A stretch of 64,000 nt of DNA, taken from assembly GCA_046304235.1 (NCBI GenBank), contig JBKCEW010000149.1, positions 1-64,000 on the forward strand, written 5' to 3'. The notes beneath the pieces were generated by a model. That model ran no database searches. It had not been told where the DNA came from and was given only the letters and a program-made list of their open reading frames with translations. Both the position numbers and the translations under genes were made by a program. The stretch is from CANHVK01 sp046304235. Its GTDB lineage: Bacteria > Bacteroidota > Bacteroidia > Flavobacteriales_D > Crocinitomicaceae. Below are positions 35,305 to 44,627 of this stretch, one piece after another (the first letter of the stretch is position 1; the number at the start of each line of letters is the position of its first letter).

Positions 35305-36129
35305 ATGAATACAACTCTTCGATTTGTTATTGTTTTTGCGGTGCTATTAGCAAGTGCTTGTGGGTTGATAGATCCAAGAAATAAAGGCAAAGGGATTAAT
35401 TTATTACCTCTTTCAGCTGACAAAAATTTTGGAAAACAAGCTGATCTACAAATATCCTCCGATCCAAAGAATTATCCTTTGTTAGATCCAAATCGTTATG
35501 CAGAGGTGTATGCTTATGTGAATAAAGTAAGAGATAATATATTCGCATCAGGAAAAGTAGACTATAGAAATGAATTTGAATGGAAAATTAAAATCATCCA
35601 CGACGATAAAACCCTCAATGCTTTTTGTACTCCCGGAGGATACATTTATGTATATACGGGGATTTTAAAATTTTTAGATAGTGAAGATCAGTTTGCTGGT
35701 GTACTTGCACATGAAATTGGTCATGCTGACATGAGACATTCAACTCGTCAAATTACTACGATGTATGGATTGACCTTTGTTGCAGATGTTGCCCAATTGA
35801 TTTTATTAGGACAAACAAGTCCAACAATTTCACAGCTTTCAACTTCTTTAATCGGATTAAAATTTTCTCGAAATCATGAAACAGAGGCAGACCAACGATC
35901 TGTTCTTTATTTATGTGGTACTCAATATAAGGCAAGCGGTGCTGCTGGTTTTTTTGAAAAGTTAGAAAAGCAAGGTCAAGGTGGAAAGGTTCCTGAATTT
36001 TTGAGTACACACCCAAATCCTGAAAATCGAATAGAGCATTTTCATAATGCGGCTTTAACGATGGGTTGTCAAGGGAAAAGTGACTTCAAAGAGGCCTACA
36101 GAGCGATGCTTTCAAAACTACCTAAATAG
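35305..36129 (+). CDS. M48-family metalloprotease lipoprotein
   Basis: A 274-residue zinc protease, probably outer-membrane or periplasmic: signal peptide with lipobox ASAC (Cys19), then the catalytic domain with HEIGH (136-140) and the third ligand Glu194 in HETEADQRS. The late STHPNPENRIEH segment is typical of BepA/LoiP-like proteases that handle misfolded outer-membrane proteins. The cyclase gene follows after 6 nt, starting a compact block of four genes. Confidence 0.9.
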   Translation: MNTTLRFVIVFAVLLASACGLIDPRNKGKGINLLPLSADKNFGKQADLQISSDPKNYPLLDPNRYAEVYAYVNKVRDNIFASGKVDYRNEFEWKIKIIHDDKTLNAFCTPGGYIYVYTGILKFLDSEDQFAGVLAHEIGHADMRHSTRQITTMYGLTFVADVAQLILLGQTSPTISQLSTSLIGLKFSRNHETEADQRSVLYLCGTQYKASGAAGFFEKLEKQGQGGKVPEFLSTHPNPENRIEHFHNAALTMGCQGKSDFKEAYRAMLSKLPK

Positions 36130-36135
36130 GATATA

Positions 36136-36897
36136 ATGATTTTATATTTAGATAATTACCATTTTATAGATACCAATAAAGGATTAGACATTTCAATTCC
36201 TTTATCGAATGATGAAAAAAATCCCTTGGCATGGTATGTGGATAAGCCTGTTTTTGAACCAGTTCGAGTAGAGGAATTTGTGGGGTTGGTTTCCGAGGGA
36301 GCGAGTACTAATTTTAGGAATATCTTTTTTAATCCGCATGGTCATGGTACGCATACGGAATGTTTAGGTCACATTACAAATGATATACATTCGATAAATA
36401 AAAATCTGAAAGAAGCATTTTTCACAGCGGAGGTGATTACAATTTCTCCTGAAAAAAGATGGAACGAGCAGGATCAAGTGTGGGATGAGGTGATTTCTAA
36501 AGAACAAATCGAAAAAGCAATTACTTCAGAACGAGTAGATGCTGTTGTTTTGAGAACAACTCCGAACGAGATTACGAAAAAACATAAAAATTACTCTTCA
36601 ACTAATCCTCCTTATTTAGATGTGGATTGTGTTGAGGTGTTGAATAACAAAAAAGTAAAACATTTTTTAATCGATTTACCTTCTGTTGATAGAGAAAATG
36701 ATGAAGGTAAATTGTTATTTCACCATGCATTTTGGCAAGTACCTAACAATCCACAATTTGATAAAACCATCACGGAATTTATTTATGTTTCAGATGAAAT
36801 TCAAGACGGACGTTATATTTTAAATTTGCAAACAGCACCTTTTGAAAATGATGCGACACCAAGTCGTCCGGTATTATTTCAAATCCTTGAACGTTAA
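36136..36897 (+). CDS. cyclase-family metal-dependent hydrolase
   Basis: A 253-residue cytosolic enzyme of the cyclase family, which includes bacterial kynurenine formamidase (KynB). The metal motif is HGHGTHTE (68-75), close to the family pattern HxGTHxD but with Glu in the last position. Together with the tryptophan dioxygenase at 11409 it could form the first two steps of the kynurenine path, but the genes are 24 kb apart and the family has other activities. The stop overlaps the next ATG by one base. Confidence 0.82.
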   Translation: MILYLDNYHFIDTNKGLDISIPLSNDEKNPLAWYVDKPVFEPVRVEEFVGLVSEGASTNFRNIFFNPHGHGTHTECLGHITNDIHSINKNLKEAFFTAEVITISPEKRWNEQDQVWDEVISKEQIEKAITSERVDAVVLRTTPNEITKKHKNYSSTNPPYLDVDCVEVLNNKKVKHFLIDLPSVDRENDEGKLLFHHAFWQVPNNPQFDKTITEFIYVSDEIQDGRYILNLQTAPFENDATPSRPVLFQILER

Positions 36898-37259
36898 TGT
36901 TTCCCGTTCAATTTGACAAGGAATTAGAGGCGCATATTTCGAATGAGTTGTTTCGTTTAAAAACACAACGACAAATAGCCAAAGATTTTGAATCACATGG
37001 GTTTAGTTTTAATCCAATATTTTGTGATGAGGTAGTCGATATTCAACAATTATCGGATATAGTATCTGAAGCCTTAATGTATATGGTTGAGAAGAAATCA
37101 TCTTCATGGCAACCATTATTATACACGATTGATATTTCAGAAAAACTGTACATTCAATATGCTACTTCACAGTCACAAAATTGGATGCAATTATTTGTTT
37201 GGGAAGTGATTCGACGTGAAGCACAAAAAGTGTTTTTTAGAGAGAAATATTCAAAGTAA
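36897..37259 (+). CDS. hypothetical protein
   Basis: A 120-residue soluble, helical protein that I do not recognise. The middle has a run of acidic residues and the C-terminal half has the aromatic-rich WQPLLYTIDISEK and MQLFVWEVIRREAQKVFF. Start and stop are tightly packed: ATG overlaps the cyclase stop (TAATG) and the next gene begins directly after its stop, so it is translated with its neighbours. Confidence 0.7.
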   Translation: MFPVQFDKELEAHISNELFRLKTQRQIAKDFESHGFSFNPIFCDEVVDIQQLSDIVSEALMYMVEKKSSSWQPLLYTIDISEKLYIQYATSQSQNWMQLFVWEVIRREAQKVFFREKYSK

Positions 37260-37550
37260 ATGATTTCAAATAGGATACTAAGACATTGTGAAAATGGTCA
37301 TGAATTTTACAAAAGTTCAAATTGTTCAACATGTCCGAGATGTGAAAACGAACGAAAATCGAAAGATGATTTTTTCTCTTTTTTAGTTGCTCCTGCTCGA
37401 AGAGCCCTTGAAAGTATAGATGTTAAAACTGTTGAAGATTTAAGTAAATATACCGAAAAAGAAATTTTATCACTCCATGGTATGGGAAAAAGTACCTTGC
37501 CTATTTTACATGATTTACTCACGAGTGCAGGACTTAGTTTTAAGAAGTAA
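37260..37550 (+). CDS. small protein: zinc-ribbon-like Cys cluster plus RNA polymerase alpha-CTD-like domain
   Basis: A 96-residue protein. Residues 10-28 hold Cys10-x3-His14 and Cys22-x2-Cys25-x2-Cys28, a probable zinc site. Residues 46-93 have the helix-hairpin-helix fold of the RNA polymerase alpha C-terminal domain (ALESIDVKTVEDLSKYTEK, then LHGMGKSTLPILHDLL), which binds DNA or regulators in the polymerase. No full rpoA is here. A nucleic-acid-binding role is likely; whether it contacts polymerase is unknown. Last in the M48-cyclase block, with no gap from the previous gene. Confidence 0.82.
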   Translation: MISNRILRHCENGHEFYKSSNCSTCPRCENERKSKDDFFSFLVAPARRALESIDVKTVEDLSKYTEKEILSLHGMGKSTLPILHDLLTSAGLSFKK

Positions 37551-37635
37551 TTTTTCTTGTAAATAATCGTACTTAAAATTCCCCTAAAAACAATTAATTT
37601 GTAACTTCGCCGTTCTGTTAATATGTGCTTAAAAC

Positions 37636-40362
37636 ATGGATAAAGTAACATACGTAGGTAATGCAGATGTTTCTGCTATAGATTTTCTATATAAGTCCTA
37701 CAAGCAAGACCCTGAAAGTGTCGATTTAGGTTGGCAAAAATTCTTCGAGGGTTTCGAATTTGCTCAAACAAATTATGACGAAAAAGGAGATATTCCTGAA
37801 AATTTTCAAAAAGAATTTAAGGTTCTAAATTTAATAAATGGCTATCGTACTCGTGGACATTTGTTTACAAAAACAAATCCAGTTCGTGATCGTAGAAAAT
37901 ATGAACCAACGTTAGCAATTGAAAATTTTGGATTGACGGAAGCAGATCTAACAACTGTTTTTCAGTCGGGTTCTCAAATCGGTATCGGTGCTGCCACGTT
38001 GAAGGATATTATCGCTCATTTAGAGGAAACTTACTGCCAATCAATTGGTATTGAGTTCATGTACATGAGAGAGCCTGAGCGTTTGGAGTGGATAAAAAAT
38101 AAAATCGAACTTAAAAATCGCCCTAAATACGATGCTAATCGCAAAGTGGAAATTTTTTCCAAATTAAATCAAGCATCTAGTTTTGAGGCGTTTTTAGGTA
38201 AAAAATATGTTGGTCAAAAGCGTTTCTCTGTAGAAGGAGGTGAGGCATTAATTCCAGCATTAGATACGTTGGTTCAAAAAGGTGCTGAACTTGGTGTTGA
38301 GTATTTCGTAATGGGAATGGCACACCGTGGTCGTTTGAATACCTTAACAAACATTTTTGAAAAACGTCCTCAAGATATTTTCTCTGAATTCGAAGGAAAA
38401 GAGTTCGAATTTGAAGGAAATTTTGACGGAGATGTAAAATACCACCAAGGATATACTTCTGAAATCACTGCTAAAAACGGGAAGAAAGTAGGCTTAACAT
38501 TGGCTCCAAACCCTTCTCACTTAGAGGCGGTTGACCCTGTGGTTCAGGGTATTGCGAGAGCAAAAATTGACACTCAATATAAAGACGAAAAGAAAGTTTG
38601 TACAGTGATGGTACACGGTGATGCTGCTGTAGCAGGTCAAGGAATTGTGTATGAAGTAGTACAAATGGCACAATTAGACGGATATAGAGCGGGTGGTACA
38701 ATTCACATTGTGGTAAACAACCAAGTAGGATTTACAACAAACTATTTAGATGCTCGTTCATCAACTTACTGTACGGATGTTGCAAAAACCACGTTATGTC
38801 CTGTATTCCACGTGAATGGTGATGATGTTGAAGCGGTTTTACAGGCAGTCGAAATTGCAATTGAGTACCGTCAAACATTTGGTAGAGATATCTTTATAGA
38901 TTTATTATGTTACCGTAAATATGGTCACAATGAAGGGGATGAGCCTAAATTCACGCAACCACATTTATACAATATTATTGCAAAACACCCAAATCCAAAA
39001 GACATATATTTAAAACAAATTTTGGCTGAAGGTGCTGTAACTGCTGATAAAGCGAAAGAAATTGAAGAAAAGTATAATCAATATCTAGAAGAGCAACATT
39101 TAGCTTCAAAACAAAATGAAAAAGCAATTGTTTGGGATTTCCTAAAAACAACTTGGGAAGGTTACAGACACGGTAAAGCGGAAGATTTTGTGAAGTCAAT
39201 TGAAACAGGTGTTGACAAAGCACAATTAGAGCAATTAGGACACAAATTAGCTACTCTTCCAGAAGGAAAAAAATATTTCCGTAAGATTTCAAAAATTTTC
39301 GAAGACCGTTTAAATGCGGTTAAAGACAATAAATTAGATTGGGGTACTGCTGAAATGTTGGCATATTCATCTTTATTAGTGGAAGGACACCCAGTTCGAC
39401 TTTCTGGTCAAGATGTGGAGCGTGGTACATTTTCACATAGACATGCGGTTGTTAAAACAGAAGACACAGAAGAAGAAATTACAACATTAAATTTATTAGC
39501 TGAAAAACAAGCTGCATTTAGTGTATATAATTCGTTATTATCAGAATATGGTGTGTTAGGTTTTGAATATGGTTATTCATTAGCAACACCGCAAGGATTA
39601 ACGATTTGGGAAGCACAATTTGGAGATTTCTTCAATGGTGCTCAAATTATGGTGGATCAATTTATTACTGCAGGTGAAGACAAATGGTCAACTCAATCTG
39701 GTTTGGTGATGTTATTACCACACGGATATGAAGGTCAAGGTGCAGAGCACTCAAGTGCACGTATGGAACGTTTCTTACAGCAATGTGCGGATGAGAATAT
39801 CCAAGTGGTGAACACTTCAACTCCTGCAAACCATTTTCACGTATTAAGAAGACAAGTAAAACGAGATTTCAGAAAACCAATGGTTGTTTTCTCTCCTAAA
39901 ATGTTGTTAAGATACCCGAGTGCGGTGTCAACATTAGAAGAAATGGCAACAGGTTCATTCCAAGAAATCATTGATGATAAAAATGCAAATAGAAATCAAG
40001 TTGATACGCTTGTATTTTGTTCAGGTAAATTCTACTATGAGGTTTCTGAAAAAGCAGCTGAGTTAGGAGTTGAAAATATGGCATTTATCCGTATCGAGCA
40101 ATTATATCCTTTCCCTCAAGAGCAATTTGATGCATTAGTTGCTAGTTATCCTAATGCGAAAAACATTATTTGGGCACAAGAAGAGCCTGAAAATATGGGT
40201 GCTTGGAGATACATTGCCATGAAGTTAAGACATTTACCATTGATTGGAATTACAAGACAAGCTTCAGCAGCAGCAGCAGAAGGTTCTTCCTCATTGCATA
40301 AAAAACGTTTGGCTAAATTGTTTAGCGACATTTTTGAATATGCAACTATTAACGCGAAATAA
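37636..40362 (+). CDS. sucA: 2-oxoglutarate dehydrogenase E1 component
   Basis: Thiamine-diphosphate enzyme that decarboxylates 2-oxoglutarate in the TCA cycle and passes the succinyl group to the E2 lipoyl arm. The 908 residues fit the E1o family: N-terminal E2-binding tail (FLYKSYKQDPESVDLGWQKF), GMAHRGRLNTL near residue 230, the cofactor region HGDAAVAGQGIVYE followed by NNQVGFTT, and the C-terminal transketolase-like half with GFEYGYSLATPQGLTIWEAQ. sucB follows 21 nt later. An upstream TAACTTCG (37602-37609) is a one-off promoter match 26 nt before the start. Confidence 0.97.
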   Translation: MDKVTYVGNADVSAIDFLYKSYKQDPESVDLGWQKFFEGFEFAQTNYDEKGDIPENFQKEFKVLNLINGYRTRGHLFTKTNPVRDRRKYEPTLAIENFGLTEADLTTVFQSGSQIGIGAATLKDIIAHLEETYCQSIGIEFMYMREPERLEWIKNKIELKNRPKYDANRKVEIFSKLNQASSFEAFLGKKYVGQKRFSVEGGEALIPALDTLVQKGAELGVEYFVMGMAHRGRLNTLTNIFEKRPQDIFSEFEGKEFEFEGNFDGDVKYHQGYTSEITAKNGKKVGLTLAPNPSHLEAVDPVVQGIARAKIDTQYKDEKKVCTVMVHGDAAVAGQGIVYEVVQMAQLDGYRAGGTIHIVVNNQVGFTTNYLDARSSTYCTDVAKTTLCPVFHVNGDDVEAVLQAVEIAIEYRQTFGRDIFIDLLCYRKYGHNEGDEPKFTQPHLYNIIAKHPNPKDIYLKQILAEGAVTADKAKEIEEKYNQYLEEQHLASKQNEKAIVWDFLKTTWEGYRHGKAEDFVKSIETGVDKAQLEQLGHKLATLPEGKKYFRKISKIFEDRLNAVKDNKLDWGTAEMLAYSSLLVEGHPVRLSGQDVERGTFSHRHAVVKTEDTEEEITTLNLLAEKQAAFSVYNSLLSEYGVLGFEYGYSLATPQGLTIWEAQFGDFFNGAQIMVDQFITAGEDKWSTQSGLVMLLPHGYEGQGAEHSSARMERFLQQCADENIQVVNTSTPANHFHVLRRQVKRDFRKPMVVFSPKMLLRYPSAVSTLEEMATGSFQEIIDDKNANRNQVDTLVFCSGKFYYEVSEKAAELGVENMAFIRIEQLYPFPQEQFDALVASYPNAKNIIWAQEEPENMGAWRYIAMKLRHLPLIGITRQASAAAAEGSSSLHKKRLAKLFSDIFEYATINAK

Positions 40363-40383
40363 TAATATTTAAAAAGATATCGT

Positions 40384-41640
40384 ATGTCAGTTTTAGAAAT
40401 GAAAGTACCTAGTCCAGGAGAATCGATTTCAGAAGTAGAAATCGCAACTTGGTTGGTATCTGATGGTGATTACGTTGAAAAAGACCAAGCAATCGCTGAG
40501 GTTGATTCAGACAAAGCAACGTTAGAATTACCTGCTGAACAAAGTGGTGTAATTACGTTAAAAGCAGCAGAAGGGGATGTGGTTGCAGTTGGTCAGGTAG
40601 TTTGCTTGATTGACACAGCAGCAGCAAGACCTGAAGGTAGTGCAGCTCCTGTACCTGCAAAAGAAGAAAAAGTGGTTGAGGCAGAGGCTCCTAAAGCAGC
40701 TCCAGCTCCATCACCAAATCCGGTGAACGAAAAAACTTCATATGCATCTGGAACACCATCCATTGCAGCAGCAAAAATCATGGCTGAAAACAATGTTCCA
40801 GCGAATAAAGTAAACGCTACTGGTAAAGATGGCCGTATCACGAAACAAGATGTAATCGCAGCGATGTCTGCGGGTATCAGCGCTGATGCAGTTCAAGGAT
40901 GGGGAGGTACACGTGAGCAAAGTCGTGAGAAAATGTCGATGTTACGTCGTAAGATTGCAGAGCGTTTGGTTTCTGTGAAAAACGAAACAGCGATGTTGAC
41001 TACGTTCAACGAAGTAGATATGAAACCAATTATGGATTTAAGAGCAAAATACAAAGATAGTTTTGCGAAATTCCACGAAGTGAATTTAGGGTTTATGTCT
41101 TTCTTTACGAAAGCAGTAACTGAAGCTTTAAATATTTTCCCTGCAGTAAATGCACAAATTGATGGAAATGAAGTTGTTTTCCATAATTATGCAGATGTAG
41201 GTATTGCAGTATCATCTCCAAAAGGATTAATGGTACCAGTTGTGCGCAATGCAGAACAAATGACGTTGGCTGAGATTGAACGTGAAATTAAGCGTTTAGC
41301 AATCAAAGCAAGAGATGGTAAAATTACACCAGACGATATGACTGGAGGAACATTTACAATCACGAATGGTGGTGTATTTGGTTCAATGCTGTCAACTCCA
41401 ATCATCAATCCTCCACAATCAGCGATTTTAGGTATGCACAATATCGTTGAGCGTCCTGTAGCGATCAATGGAAAGGTAGAAATTCGTCCTATTATGTATG
41501 TAGCGCTTTCGTATGACCATAGAATCATCGATGGTAAGGAATCTGTAGGTTTTTTAGTGAAAGTAAAAGAGATGTTAGAAAATCCAGAAAGAATGATTTT
41601 TGGAGGTAAAGACCCGCTACAAGTACTTTTAGGATTGTAA
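40384..41640 (+). CDS. sucB: dihydrolipoyllysine succinyltransferase (2-oxoglutarate dehydrogenase E2)
   Basis: Core subunit that transfers the succinyl group to CoA. Order of domains in 418 residues: one lipoyl domain (1-75) with the lipoylated Lys44 in DSDKATLE; an Ala/Pro-rich linker (about 78-112); the E3-binding domain (about 118-155); and the catalytic domain with HRIIDG near residue 380 supplying the catalytic His. It is coupled to sucA in a two-gene operon closed by a strong terminator. The E3 (lpd) gene is not in the window. Confidence 0.97.
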   Translation: MSVLEMKVPSPGESISEVEIATWLVSDGDYVEKDQAIAEVDSDKATLELPAEQSGVITLKAAEGDVVAVGQVVCLIDTAAARPEGSAAPVPAKEEKVVEAEAPKAAPAPSPNPVNEKTSYASGTPSIAAAKIMAENNVPANKVNATGKDGRITKQDVIAAMSAGISADAVQGWGGTREQSREKMSMLRRKIAERLVSVKNETAMLTTFNEVDMKPIMDLRAKYKDSFAKFHEVNLGFMSFFTKAVTEALNIFPAVNAQIDGNEVVFHNYADVGIAVSSPKGLMVPVVRNAEQMTLAEIEREIKRLAIKARDGKITPDDMTGGTFTITNGGVFGSMLSTPIINPPQSAILGMHNIVERPVAINGKVEIRPIMYVALSYDHRIIDGKESVGFLVKVKEMLENPERMIFGGKDPLQVLLGL

Positions 41641-41642
41641 AA

Positions 41643-41662
41643 TTCGACAAGCTCAATGTGAC
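41643..41662. repeat. dispersed intergenic repeat, TTCGACAAGCTCAATGTGAC
   Basis: One base different from the 20-bp unit starting at 18821 (TTCGACAAGCTCAAAGTGAC). It lies directly after the sucB stop and before its terminator. Confidence 0.7.
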
Positions 41663-41671
41663 TATATGGTG

Positions 41672-41704
41672 AGCCGTTGACTGAAAAGTCAACGGCTTTT
41701 TTTG
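41672..41704 (+). terminator. intrinsic terminator after sucB
   Basis: AGCCGTTGACT (41672-41682) pairs perfectly with AGTCAACGGCT (41687-41697) around a GAAA tetraloop, followed by a run of seven T. Confidence 0.93.
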
Positions 41705-41772
41705 TTTATATTTCAGTCTTTAATGTGATTATTTTTTAATCTTTTTCGTTATCTTTAAGTTAAAACAAGATA

Positions 41773-42639
41773 ATGAACATATCAGAAGTAACTATTCAAC
41801 AACAGATTTTAGTTTTAAGAGGAAAGCAAACATTACTTGATAGAGATTTAGCGAAAATTTATCAAGTCGATACAAAAGTTTTAAATCAAGCAGTAAAGCG
41901 AAATATTAATCGATTTCCAGAAGAATTTCGTTTTCAATTAACGAAAGAAGAGATGAAAGAACTGGTCACAAATTGTGACCGGTTCCATTCGTTAAAACAT
42001 AGTTTGAATTTACCATACGCTTTTACTGAACAAGGCGTTGCTATGTTGTCAAGTGTTTTAAGAAGTGATATTGCTATTCAAGTAAGTATTCAAATTATGA
42101 AAGCATTTGTATCAATGCGCCACTCGTTTTTAACGAATCAGGAAATTCATAGCAGAATTTCAAATATTGAATTTAAACAACAATTTACCGATGAAAAGGT
42201 AAACCAACTTTTTAAAGCACTCGAAAAAAATGAACTTCCAAAATTCTTTGGAATATTTTATGATGGTGAAATATTCGATGCATATGAATTTGCGCTTCAA
42301 TTGATAAAAAGTGCAAAATATTCAATTATTTTGATTGATAATTATGTTGATGAGAATACATTGACAATGCTTGCTAATAGAAATGAAATGGTGAAAGCTA
42401 CAGTGTTTACTTCCCAACTAAATGATAAGCTACAATTAACGTTAGCAAAACACCATGAACAATACCCTCCAATTGAATTAAAACAATTAAAGAAAAGTCA
42501 TGATCGATTTTTAATTATTGATGAGAATGAACTATACCATTTAGGAGCTTCATTAAAGGATTTAGGTAAAAAATGGTTTGCTTTTTCTAAAATGAATGAC
42601 TTAACACCTGAATTACTTGAGAGGTTAAAATCAATTTGA
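41773..42639 (+). CDS. ORF6N-domain protein with C-terminal PLD-like region
   Basis: A 288-residue protein. Residues ~8-95 form an ORF6N/KilA-N-like DNA-binding domain (LLDRDLAKIYQVDTKVLNQA, RNINRFPEEFRFQLTKEE), common in phage and mobile-element proteins. The C-terminal half (about 150-285) resembles a phospholipase-D-like fold, with SHDRFLIIDENELYHLGASL near residue 241 giving a single His-x-Asp-type motif. A single motif suggests binding or a dimeric nuclease rather than a classical PLD. It stands alone between sucB and aspS, with terminators on both sides; a near-consensus TATCTTTA lies 15 nt upstream. Confidence 0.85.
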   Translation: MNISEVTIQQQILVLRGKQTLLDRDLAKIYQVDTKVLNQAVKRNINRFPEEFRFQLTKEEMKELVTNCDRFHSLKHSLNLPYAFTEQGVAMLSSVLRSDIAIQVSIQIMKAFVSMRHSFLTNQEIHSRISNIEFKQQFTDEKVNQLFKALEKNELPKFFGIFYDGEIFDAYEFALQLIKSAKYSIILIDNYVDENTLTMLANRNEMVKATVFTSQLNDKLQLTLAKHHEQYPPIELKQLKKSHDRFLIIDENELYHLGASLKDLGKKWFAFSKMNDLTPELLERLKSI

Positions 42640-42727
42640 TTGAAATTGTGTAAAATGAACCTCAGATTAAAAGTTAGAGTCTACATTAAAGATTATTAAG
42701 GAATAATATCCAATATATTACAAAACT

Positions 42728-42764
42728 AAAAAACCGCCACTTAATAAAAGTTGGCGGTTTTTTT
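42728..42764. terminator. bidirectional terminator between the ORF6N gene and aspS
   Basis: AAAAAACCGCCA pairs with TGGCGGTTTTTTT around an AT-rich loop (with a possible short internal extension). A runs on the left and T runs on the right suit both convergent genes. Confidence 0.85.
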
Positions 42765-42781
42765 ATGTCTTATTGAAGTAC

Positions 42782-44539
42782 TTATGATTCGATTTTTTGA
42801 ACTTGTATAGAAAGTTCTTCTAGTTGTTTATCATCTAAGGTTGAAGGAGCATCAATCATTACGTCTCTCCCTTTATTGTTTTTAGGGAACGCAATGTAGT
42901 CACGTATAGAATCGGAACCACTCATCGTCGCTACTAAACGGTCTAGTCCGAAAGCAATACCACCGTGTGGAGGCGCTCCAAATTCGAATGCTTTAAGTAA
43001 GAACCCAAATTGTTTTTGTGCTTCTTCAGGGCTAAAACCTAATAATTCAAACATACGCTCTTGAATAGCTCTGTCGTGAATTCTGATCGATCCACCACCT
43101 AATTCAACTCCGTTCATAGCAAGGTCATAAGCATTAGCTCTTACTTTTCCTGGCTCTGTATCTAACAATGCAAAATCTTCTGGTTTTGGTGATGTAAAGG
43201 GGTGGTGCATCGCATGGTATCTTCCACTTTCTTCATCCCATTCTAATAAAGGAAAATCAATTACCCATAACGGTTTGAAAACATTAGGATTACGTAATCC
43301 TAATTCGTTCCCCATATGCAGGCGTAATTCGTTCATTTGCTTGCGCGTTTTCTCTAAACCACCGCACAATACCAGTAACAAGTCACCTTGTTGCATATTT
43401 GCTCTTTCAGCCCATAATTTCAATTCTGCAGGACTGTAGAATTTATCTACAGATGACTTTAACGTACCATCATTGTTATATTTCAAGTAAATTAATCCGG
43501 TTGCACCAATTTGTGGTCTTTTCACCCAATCTGTTAAAGCATCTAATTGTTTACGAGTATATTCTGAGCAATCTTGAGCATTGATAGCAATCACTGTTTC
43601 AGCATTGTCAAATACCGCAAATCCTTTATTTTGAACTAAATCTGTTAAATAAACAAACTCTAATTCAAAACGAATATCTGGTTTGTCAGATCCATATCTT
43701 TCCATTGCTTCAGCATAGGTCATGCGAGGGAAATTACCTTCAAATTGAATTCCTCTAACTTCGCTGAATAAATGTTTAACTAAACCTTCGAAAGTATTTA
43801 GAATATCTTCTTGCTCCACAAATGCCATTTCGCAGTCGATTTGTGTAAACTCAGGCTGACGGTCAGCACGTAAATCTTCATCACGGAAACATTTTACGAT
43901 TTGGTAATAACGGTCAAAACCAGACACCATCAACAATTGTTTGAATGTTTGAGGAGATTGAGGTAAAGCATAAAATTCTCCTGAATTCATTCGGCTTGGA
44001 ACAACGAAATCACGCGCGCCTTCTGGAGTAGATTTGATTAAATAAGGAGTTTCCACATCTAAGAAATCTTTGCTATCTAAGAATTTACGTGTTTCTAAAG
44101 CAACACGATTTCTCAAACGTAATTTTTCTTGTACTGGATTTCTTCTTAAATCTAAGTAACGGAATTGTGCTCTTAATTCTTCGCCTCCATCCGTATCGTC
44201 TTCAATCGTAAAAGGAGGAACAATAGAAGCGTTTAATATGTTTAGTTGAGAAACTTTAATTTCAATTTCTCCCGTAGGAATGTTTTTGTTTTTAGAAGAA
44301 CGTTCGATTACAGTTCCTTCCACCTGAATTACGAATTCACGACCTAATTTACGTGCCTGTAAACATAACATTTCGTTTTCTTCCATATTGAAAGCCAACT
44401 GAGTTATTCCATAGCGGTCTCTTAAATCTACGAAGGTCATACCTCCTAAATCTCGCGAACGTTGAACCCAACCCGCTAATGTTACTGTTTGATTGCAATT
44501 TTCAAGGCGTAATTCGCCACACGTATGTGATCTAAACAT
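42782..44539 (-). CDS. aspS: aspartyl-tRNA synthetase
   Basis: Charges tRNA-Asp with aspartate, a class II synthetase. The 585 residues match the bacterial type: N-terminal OB-fold anticodon domain (LAGWVQRSRDLGGMTFVDLR), then the catalytic core with motif 2 (FRDEDLRADRQPEFTQID) and, near the end, motif 3 (GIAFGLDRLVATMSG), with the bacterial GAD insert between. Whether it is discriminating (only tRNA-Asp) or non-discriminating cannot be decided. It is monocistronic and divergent from rnpA. Confidence 0.97.
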   Translation of the reverse strand: MFRSHTCGELRLENCNQTVTLAGWVQRSRDLGGMTFVDLRDRYGITQLAFNMEENEMLCLQARKLGREFVIQVEGTVIERSSKNKNIPTGEIEIKVSQLNILNASIVPPFTIEDDTDGGEELRAQFRYLDLRRNPVQEKLRLRNRVALETRKFLDSKDFLDVETPYLIKSTPEGARDFVVPSRMNSGEFYALPQSPQTFKQLLMVSGFDRYYQIVKCFRDEDLRADRQPEFTQIDCEMAFVEQEDILNTFEGLVKHLFSEVRGIQFEGNFPRMTYAEAMERYGSDKPDIRFELEFVYLTDLVQNKGFAVFDNAETVIAINAQDCSEYTRKQLDALTDWVKRPQIGATGLIYLKYNNDGTLKSSVDKFYSPAELKLWAERANMQQGDLLLVLCGGLEKTRKQMNELRLHMGNELGLRNPNVFKPLWVIDFPLLEWDEESGRYHAMHHPFTSPKPEDFALLDTEPGKVRANAYDLAMNGVELGGGSIRIHDRAIQERMFELLGFSPEEAQKQFGFLLKAFEFGAPPHGGIAFGLDRLVATMSGSDSIRDYIAFPKNNKGRDVMIDAPSTLDDKQLEELSIQVQKIES

Positions 44540-44557
44540 AATTCAAAATTTGAAAAA

Positions 44558-44565
44558 CAAAGATA
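44558..44565 (-). promoter_or_regulatory. Bacteroidota -7 promoter element TATCTTTG for aspS
   Basis: Exact TAnnTTTG on the minus strand, 18 nt before the ATG. Confidence 0.62.
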
Positions 44566-44614
44566 AACAAAAGAGATAGAAAATAGGGGTAAACATATGA
44601 TGCAAAAACTTTCT

Positions 44615-44622
44615 TACCTTTG
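44615..44622 (+). promoter_or_regulatory. Bacteroidota -7 promoter element TACCTTTG for rnpA
   Basis: Exact TAnnTTTG ending 5 nt before the ATG, implying a leaderless or near-leaderless mRNA. Confidence 0.5.
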
Positions 44623-44627
44623 TTTTT

